From an uncultured Clostridiaceae bacterium (GTDB lineage: Bacteria; Bacillota; Clostridia; Lachnospirales; Lachnospiraceae), in NCBI GenBank assembly GCA_949841235.1, contig CATKZA010000030.1:1-9939 (forward strand): a DNA stretch of 9,939 bases, given 5' to 3'. The notes under the pieces are model-generated. The model was not told the origin of the DNA, searched no databases, and saw only the letters and a list, made by a program, of their open reading frames with translations. Shown piece after piece: positions 6,628-9,939 of this stretch. Each line of letters begins with the position of its first letter. Position 1 is the stretch's first letter. Made by a program: the position numbers and the translations under genes.

Positions 6628-7779
6628 CTACTTCACCAGAAAGATATCCTGCTGGAACAGCCTGGGGGCATCCCGGTACTGCCAGATTTCTTCTATGGGG
6701 TGAAGCCTTTCCTCCCCCGCCAGCACCTCCTCAATGAACGCAAACTCACGGTAGGTGCCGGACAGCACATCCATCAGCATGTCATAGCATCCGGCATCAT
6801 TCCACAGATAGGGAGTAAACTCCACCAGCACGGGGATATCCCCGCCTTTCAGCGTATTTTCCGCTCCCTTCAGCACCGCCGGCTCAAATCCCTCCGTGTC
6901 AATCCAGAGATAGCCGATCTCGCCGGGAGAGATTCCTCTCTCCGAAAGATAGCCATCCAGGGATACCATCTGAATCTCCTGTGACTGCTGCCCGCTGGCA
7001 AATACCACGCTGTTCCCTCCGGGATTCTGGGGATTCACATAGATCGTCTCCCGACCGGCTTCCTCGGACAGCCCATAGTTTTCTGCGACGGCCGACCCCT
7101 CCAGCCCATTTAGCAGAAGATTGGCCCGCAGCAGCCGGTAGTTCTTCTCCTCCGGTTCAAATGCCAGGATATCCACATCGGTATCAATCTTTTTCTTAAA
7201 ATAGATGCAAGTCGTTCCTATATTGGCACCAATATCAATAAAATATCTTCCCCGGGATCCATCTGCGGGATAATATTTCCGCGCCAGACGATGAAAGGCG
7301 CGCATCTCCTCCCCGGCCCAGTTCTCCCCATACATGGCCATGCTGTCCAGAATCACCCTGTCGCTGCTGCCCATGACATAAGAAATCCCCTCCGCCGTGC
7401 AAGCCACATAGTCTTTCTTCCTCTTCTCATTCCACACTTCCATGCGCTTTCTCATATCGCCCTTTAGCAGATAGAACCCCAGATCATTGCGAACCACCCA
7501 CTCCTCCAGTTCCCCGGCATAGATTACCCGCTCCCTGGCGATTCCCAGCCGTGCAAAGATGCCGTCAAATTTCCGCCTCAGCTCATCTTGCCCCGCCGGG
7601 ATGAAGCAGAAAAGATAATCCCATTCCACAGACATGGTATCCCCCAGCATATCGTCGATCTTGGTGAGATGGCCCTCCACGGAAATCCTGTCGCCAGCCA
7701 CATGATCCTCCAGCCACTGCAGGGCATCCCCTTGAAAATCCCAGATCAGAATCTTTAATCTTGTATATTCTCTACTCAT
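6628..7779 (-). CDS. FkbM-family SAM-dependent methyltransferase with N-terminal Rossmann-like domain
   Basis: The 383-residue protein contains an FkbM methyltransferase domain at about 175-350. It shows the SAM loop YFIDIGANIGTTCIYF (179-194), the ribose-binding acid in AFEPEEKNYRLLRAN (206-220), the family signature LWIDTEGFEPAVLKGA (291-306) and LVEFTPYLW (318-326). FkbM proteins methylate hydroxyl groups of sugars or polyketides; here a glycan sugar is the likely substrate. Residues 1-95 (LKILIWDFQGDA...EWDYLFCF...LGIARERVIYAGE) are a separate alpha/beta domain resembling the N-terminus of the next methyltransferase. The - strand start ATG is preceded by GGGGGAG ending 4 nt upstream, and 12-13 nt separate it from the upstream fusion gene, so the two are one transcription unit. 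The protein looks complete and intact, without membrane segments. Confidence 0.9.
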   Translation of the reverse strand: MSREYTRLKILIWDFQGDALQWLEDHVAGDRISVEGHLTKIDDMLGDTMSVEWDYLFCFIPAGQDELRRKFDGIFARLGIARERVIYAGELEEWVVRNDLGFYLLKGDMRKRMEVWNEKRKKDYVACTAEGISYVMGSSDRVILDSMAMYGENWAGEEMRAFHRLARKYYPADGSRGRYFIDIGANIGTTCIYFKKKIDTDVDILAFEPEEKNYRLLRANLLLNGLEGSAVAENYGLSEEAGRETIYVNPQNPGGNSVVFASGQQSQEIQMVSLDGYLSERGISPGEIGYLWIDTEGFEPAVLKGAENTLKGGDIPVLVEFTPYLWNDAGCYDMLMDVLSGTYREFAFIEEVLAGEERLHPIEEIWQYRDAPRLFQQDIFLVK

Positions 7780-7792
7780 TGAACTCCCCCAT

Positions 7793-9448
7793 TCAAGCCA
7801 GCCGCACCTTTAGCCGATACTGGTAAACTCTCAGTTCCTCTTCCTGTATCCGGGCATCCATCTGGCACAATTTCCTGAGATACTCTTCCTCCTGATGGGA
7901 CAGTTCCACCGTATTCCCCCCCATCCGCTCAATGGCATAGCCGCAGCGCCCCATCATCTCCACCAGCTCCGTCCTGGTAAAAAACTTCAAGTGCGTCCTG
8001 TCCAGTATCCCCTCGTCCCGGTAAGTGAATCTGCCATGCAGCAGGGGTTCCAGCACGGAAATATGCATGATGTTCGGCACGCTGATCACCAGATATCCCC
8101 CGGGATTCAGCCAATCCCTCAGTTCCGTCAGAATGTCCTCCGGATCCCGGAGATGCTCCAGCACGTCCCCCAGGACAATGCAGTCATAACGCTTGCCAAA
8201 GGGGTTTCGCTTCTCCTGAATGTCCCCTTGCCGGATATCCAGATACCGGGATGCCAGCTCTGCCACGTCCCGGTCCAGCTCTATTCCATACAGTTTGGCA
8301 CGGGGATAGCGGTTTCCAATCTCCAAGAGGGTGGCGCCGGATGCACAGCCAATCTCCAGCACCGCAAACGCCCTGCTCCTGTCTTCTTCAATATATCCCA
8401 GCAGGTCATGGCGCACATGGGAAAAATACCCCCACCTGATCTTCCATTTCTCCTCAAATAACCGCTTATTCCTCTGCAAGATCCTCTGGTATTCCTCGCT
8501 CTTTGCTAGGTCCAAAGCCCGGAAAGAAGCGCTGCCGAAATGAAAGATAAAACTGTCCCGGCAAAAGACCAGATCCAGACCCAGTTCCAGCAGCTTCATG
8601 CTGATATCATCATCCTCATAGTTGCCTATGCCGAAACGCTCATCAAATCCCTGCACCTTCTCCCACACCGAGCGGCGGAACATCATGGCAAACCCCACCA
8701 GACGCAGCCGCCTTTCGTGCCTGCGGGGGCAGTAGCAGTTATTCCTCCCCGCATACCCGGCATACTCCTCGATGGAATCGAAGGTTTCCCCGATTCTCTG
8801 GCGGTTGCCCACCTGATTGGAACAAGCCCCCGCGGCCCCCACCCTTTCCGACTCATACAGAGCCATCCGCAGATTGTAGACGCTATTTTCCATCACGATG
8901 GTGTCATTATTCAAGAGGAAAATGTCATTCCCCTCCGCCGCCAGGGACGCACCCTGATTGCAGGCCGCCGGAAACCCGCGGTTTTCATCATTTAGCACCG
9001 CTCGGATATCCTCCTGCTCCCCCAGCCATTCCCTGGTGCCATCCGTAGACAGATTGTCCACCACCATGATTTCATAACTCCCATAGGGATGGTTGTGACG
9101 GATGGACTCCACGCACAGCTGGGTCATCTCCAGCTGATTGTAGGTCACCAGCACGAAGGAAACCTTCCGGGGCATCTCCGGCAAAGAGGCCAGAAAAGCC
9201 CGGTAGCAATCCTCAATCACGCCATAGTCCTCGTCACTGGCATAGAACAGGGCGTTCTCATAAGACAGGGCCGCCTGCTGGGTCGCCCCCAGCATCTCCT
9301 TACACTGGGCCAGCATAAAATACAACTCATAATTCCGCCCGTCCGCCTGGATGCCCTGATAGATTACCTCCAGAGCCTCCTCCCACGCCTGCCTCTCCAT
9401 CAGCCCGCTGGCCGCCAGAATCTTCTTCTCTGCACTCCCTTTCGACAA
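7793..9448 (-). CDS. Three-domain fusion: TPR-like helices, GT2 glycosyltransferase, SAM methyltransferase
   Basis: The 551-residue protein joins three modules. Residues 5-88 are helical with TPR character (WEEALEVIYQGIQADGRNYE, then LYFMLAQCKEMLGATQQAA). Residues 95-310 are a GT2 domain: VSFVLVTYNQ (96-105), MVVDNLSTDGT (128-138), LLNNDT (178-183) in the DXD position, NYEDDDISMKL (276-286) and FHFGSASF (302-309). This is the O-antigen-biosynthesis type, as in rhamnosyltransferase-like GT2s. Residues 360-510 are a class I methyltransferase: VLEIGCASGATLLEIG (363-378), YGIELD (387-392), IVLGDVLEHLRDP (424-436) and LNPGGYLVISVPN (447-459). It could add a sugar and methylate it, or cap a chain; that is inference. 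TTG (9446-9448) is taken as the start because AGGAGG lies 8 nt upstream and the first in-frame ATG (9398-9400) lacks an SD. The upstream gene ends 49 nt before. Confidence 0.88.
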   Translation of the reverse strand: MSKGSAEKKILAASGLMERQAWEEALEVIYQGIQADGRNYELYFMLAQCKEMLGATQQAALSYENALFYASDEDYGVIEDCYRAFLASLPEMPRKVSFVLVTYNQLEMTQLCVESIRHNHPYGSYEIMVVDNLSTDGTREWLGEQEDIRAVLNDENRGFPAACNQGASLAAEGNDIFLLNNDTIVMENSVYNLRMALYESERVGAAGACSNQVGNRQRIGETFDSIEEYAGYAGRNNCYCPRRHERRLRLVGFAMMFRRSVWEKVQGFDERFGIGNYEDDDISMKLLELGLDLVFCRDSFIFHFGSASFRALDLAKSEEYQRILQRNKRLFEEKWKIRWGYFSHVRHDLLGYIEEDRSRAFAVLEIGCASGATLLEIGNRYPRAKLYGIELDRDVAELASRYLDIRQGDIQEKRNPFGKRYDCIVLGDVLEHLRDPEDILTELRDWLNPGGYLVISVPNIMHISVLEPLLHGRFTYRDEGILDRTHLKFFTRTELVEMMGRCGYAIERMGGNTVELSHQEEEYLRKLCQMDARIQEEELRVYQYRLKVRLA

Positions 9449-9494
9449 TTCCTTCTCCTCCTGACTCCTAAAACAGCAAATTCACCGCACGTCA

Positions 9495-9509
9495 GCGTCA
9501 TGCCGACGC
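9495..9509 (-). repeat. Short inverted repeat across a stop codon
   Basis: GCGTC (9495-9499) and GACGC (9505-9509) are perfect complements around a 5-nt loop, overlapping the stop codon (9498-9500) of the partial glycosyltransferase. No T-run follows on the - strand, so it is not a convincing terminator, and the next gene begins 49 nt downstream. Confidence 0.15.
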
Positions 9510-9939
9510 GCCTGCCTGCATTGCCATCTCAAACATCATTTCCAGCCTCATGGCATACCCATGCCTTTCCCCGATGGCCCTCCGGCCATTGGCGGCAATC
9601 TCCCTCCGCTCCTCCTCGTGAGCCAGATAGTAGGCAATCTTCTCCAGCAAGTCACTCTGGCTCTCATACACTACCAGTTCCTTGCCAATCTCAAAATGTA
9701 CCGACATCTCCGGCTGGTAGTTGGACAGCAGAAATCCTCCCGCCCCCATAATATCATAGACCCTCTGGGGAATGCCAGAGGAAATAGGGCGATTGGTCAT
9801 ATTCAGATTAATCTTGCTGCACTGAAAAATCTTCGGCATCATGGTCACGGAATCCGCAATCCCCCTGTTGTGGATCTTAGGTATCTCCCCCAGATCGCTG
9901 GCAGTGTAGATATCCATGTCAAAGCGCTCCGAGATATTT
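9498..9939 (-). CDS. CgeB-like glycosyltransferase, C-terminal part only (runs off the right edge)
   Basis: The frame stays open to the right edge, so only about the last 146 residues are visible; the ATG at 9915-9917 is internal. The visible part is the end of the donor-binding domain of a CgeB-like GT-B enzyme. FDMDIYTAS matches FPVDLYTSE in the + strand gene at 1618-2808. KINLNMTNRPISSGIPQRVY, then DIMGAGGFLLSNYQPEM, carries the family core, and AYYLAHEEERREIAANGR is the closing helix. Unlike the protein encoded at 410-1621, the core motif is well preserved, so this copy is probably an active enzyme. It is the most upstream gene visible in the - strand operon, so its promoter lies outside the window. 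It ends without the long variable tail seen in its paralogues. Confidence 0.85.
   Translation of the reverse strand, partial: NISERFDMDIYTASDLGEIPKIHNRGIADSVTMMPKIFQCSKINLNMTNRPISSGIPQRVYDIMGAGGFLLSNYQPEMSVHFEIGKELVVYESQSDLLEKIAYYLAHEEERREIAANGRRAIGERHGYAMRLEMMFEMAMQAGASA

Noticed and set aside
7793..9448. Fusion protein being an artefact of joining two genes
   Set aside because: The frame is continuous through the GT2-methyltransferase linker (residues 310-360), with no stop, internal SD or sign of frameshift.

Overview
The window looks like part of a glycan-assembly or protein-glycosylation locus from a Firmicute, most likely a clostridial (Lachnospiraceae-like) bacterium. The grounds are strong AGGAGG-type ribosome binding sites before most genes, moderately GC-rich genes beside a very AT-rich intergenic stretch, and the families present (CgeB/DUF3880-like glycosyltransferases, family 2 glycosyltransferases, FkbM and other SAM methyltransferases, a DUF2920 hydrolase). 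The taxonomy is inferred from style; no rRNA or other marker gene is present. No tRNA, CRISPR array, IS element or integrase was seen.

Layout. Positions 1-226 hold an out-of-place fragment of an ABC-transporter substrate-binding protein, open at the left edge, whose family resemblance stops near 130. Positions 131-357 are very AT-rich and non-coding, with promoter-like sequences on both strands. A two-gene + strand operon follows (410-1621 and 1618-2808, overlapping by 4 nt); both products are CgeB/DUF3880-type proteins, the first strongly diverged. It converges with a gap of 8 nt on a - strand operon that fills 2817 to the right edge. In transcription order that operon encodes: the C-terminal end of a third CgeB-like glycosyltransferase (partial), a TPR-GT2-methyltransferase fusion with a TTG start, an FkbM-family methyltransferase, a MycE/CmcI-like methyltransferase, a DUF2920 alpha/beta hydrolase, a GT2 glycosyltransferase, and a small protein resembling only the N-terminal half of a CgeB-like enzyme.

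How they may work together. The glycosyltransferases could build a short glycan, the three methyltransferase domains could decorate its sugars, and the DUF2920 hydrolase could add or remove an ester group. DUF2920 proteins are known from flagellin-modification loci of Campylobacter, and CgeB-like, FkbM and TPR-linked GT2 genes often sit beside flagellin genes in motile clostridia. A flagellin (or other surface-protein) glycosylation island is therefore the favoured reading; a surface polysaccharide locus is the main alternative. No flagellin gene is in the window. The most unusual points are the probably inactive CgeB paralogue, the stand-alone half-enzyme, and an extra N-terminal Rossmann-like domain shared by two otherwise unrelated methyltransferases.
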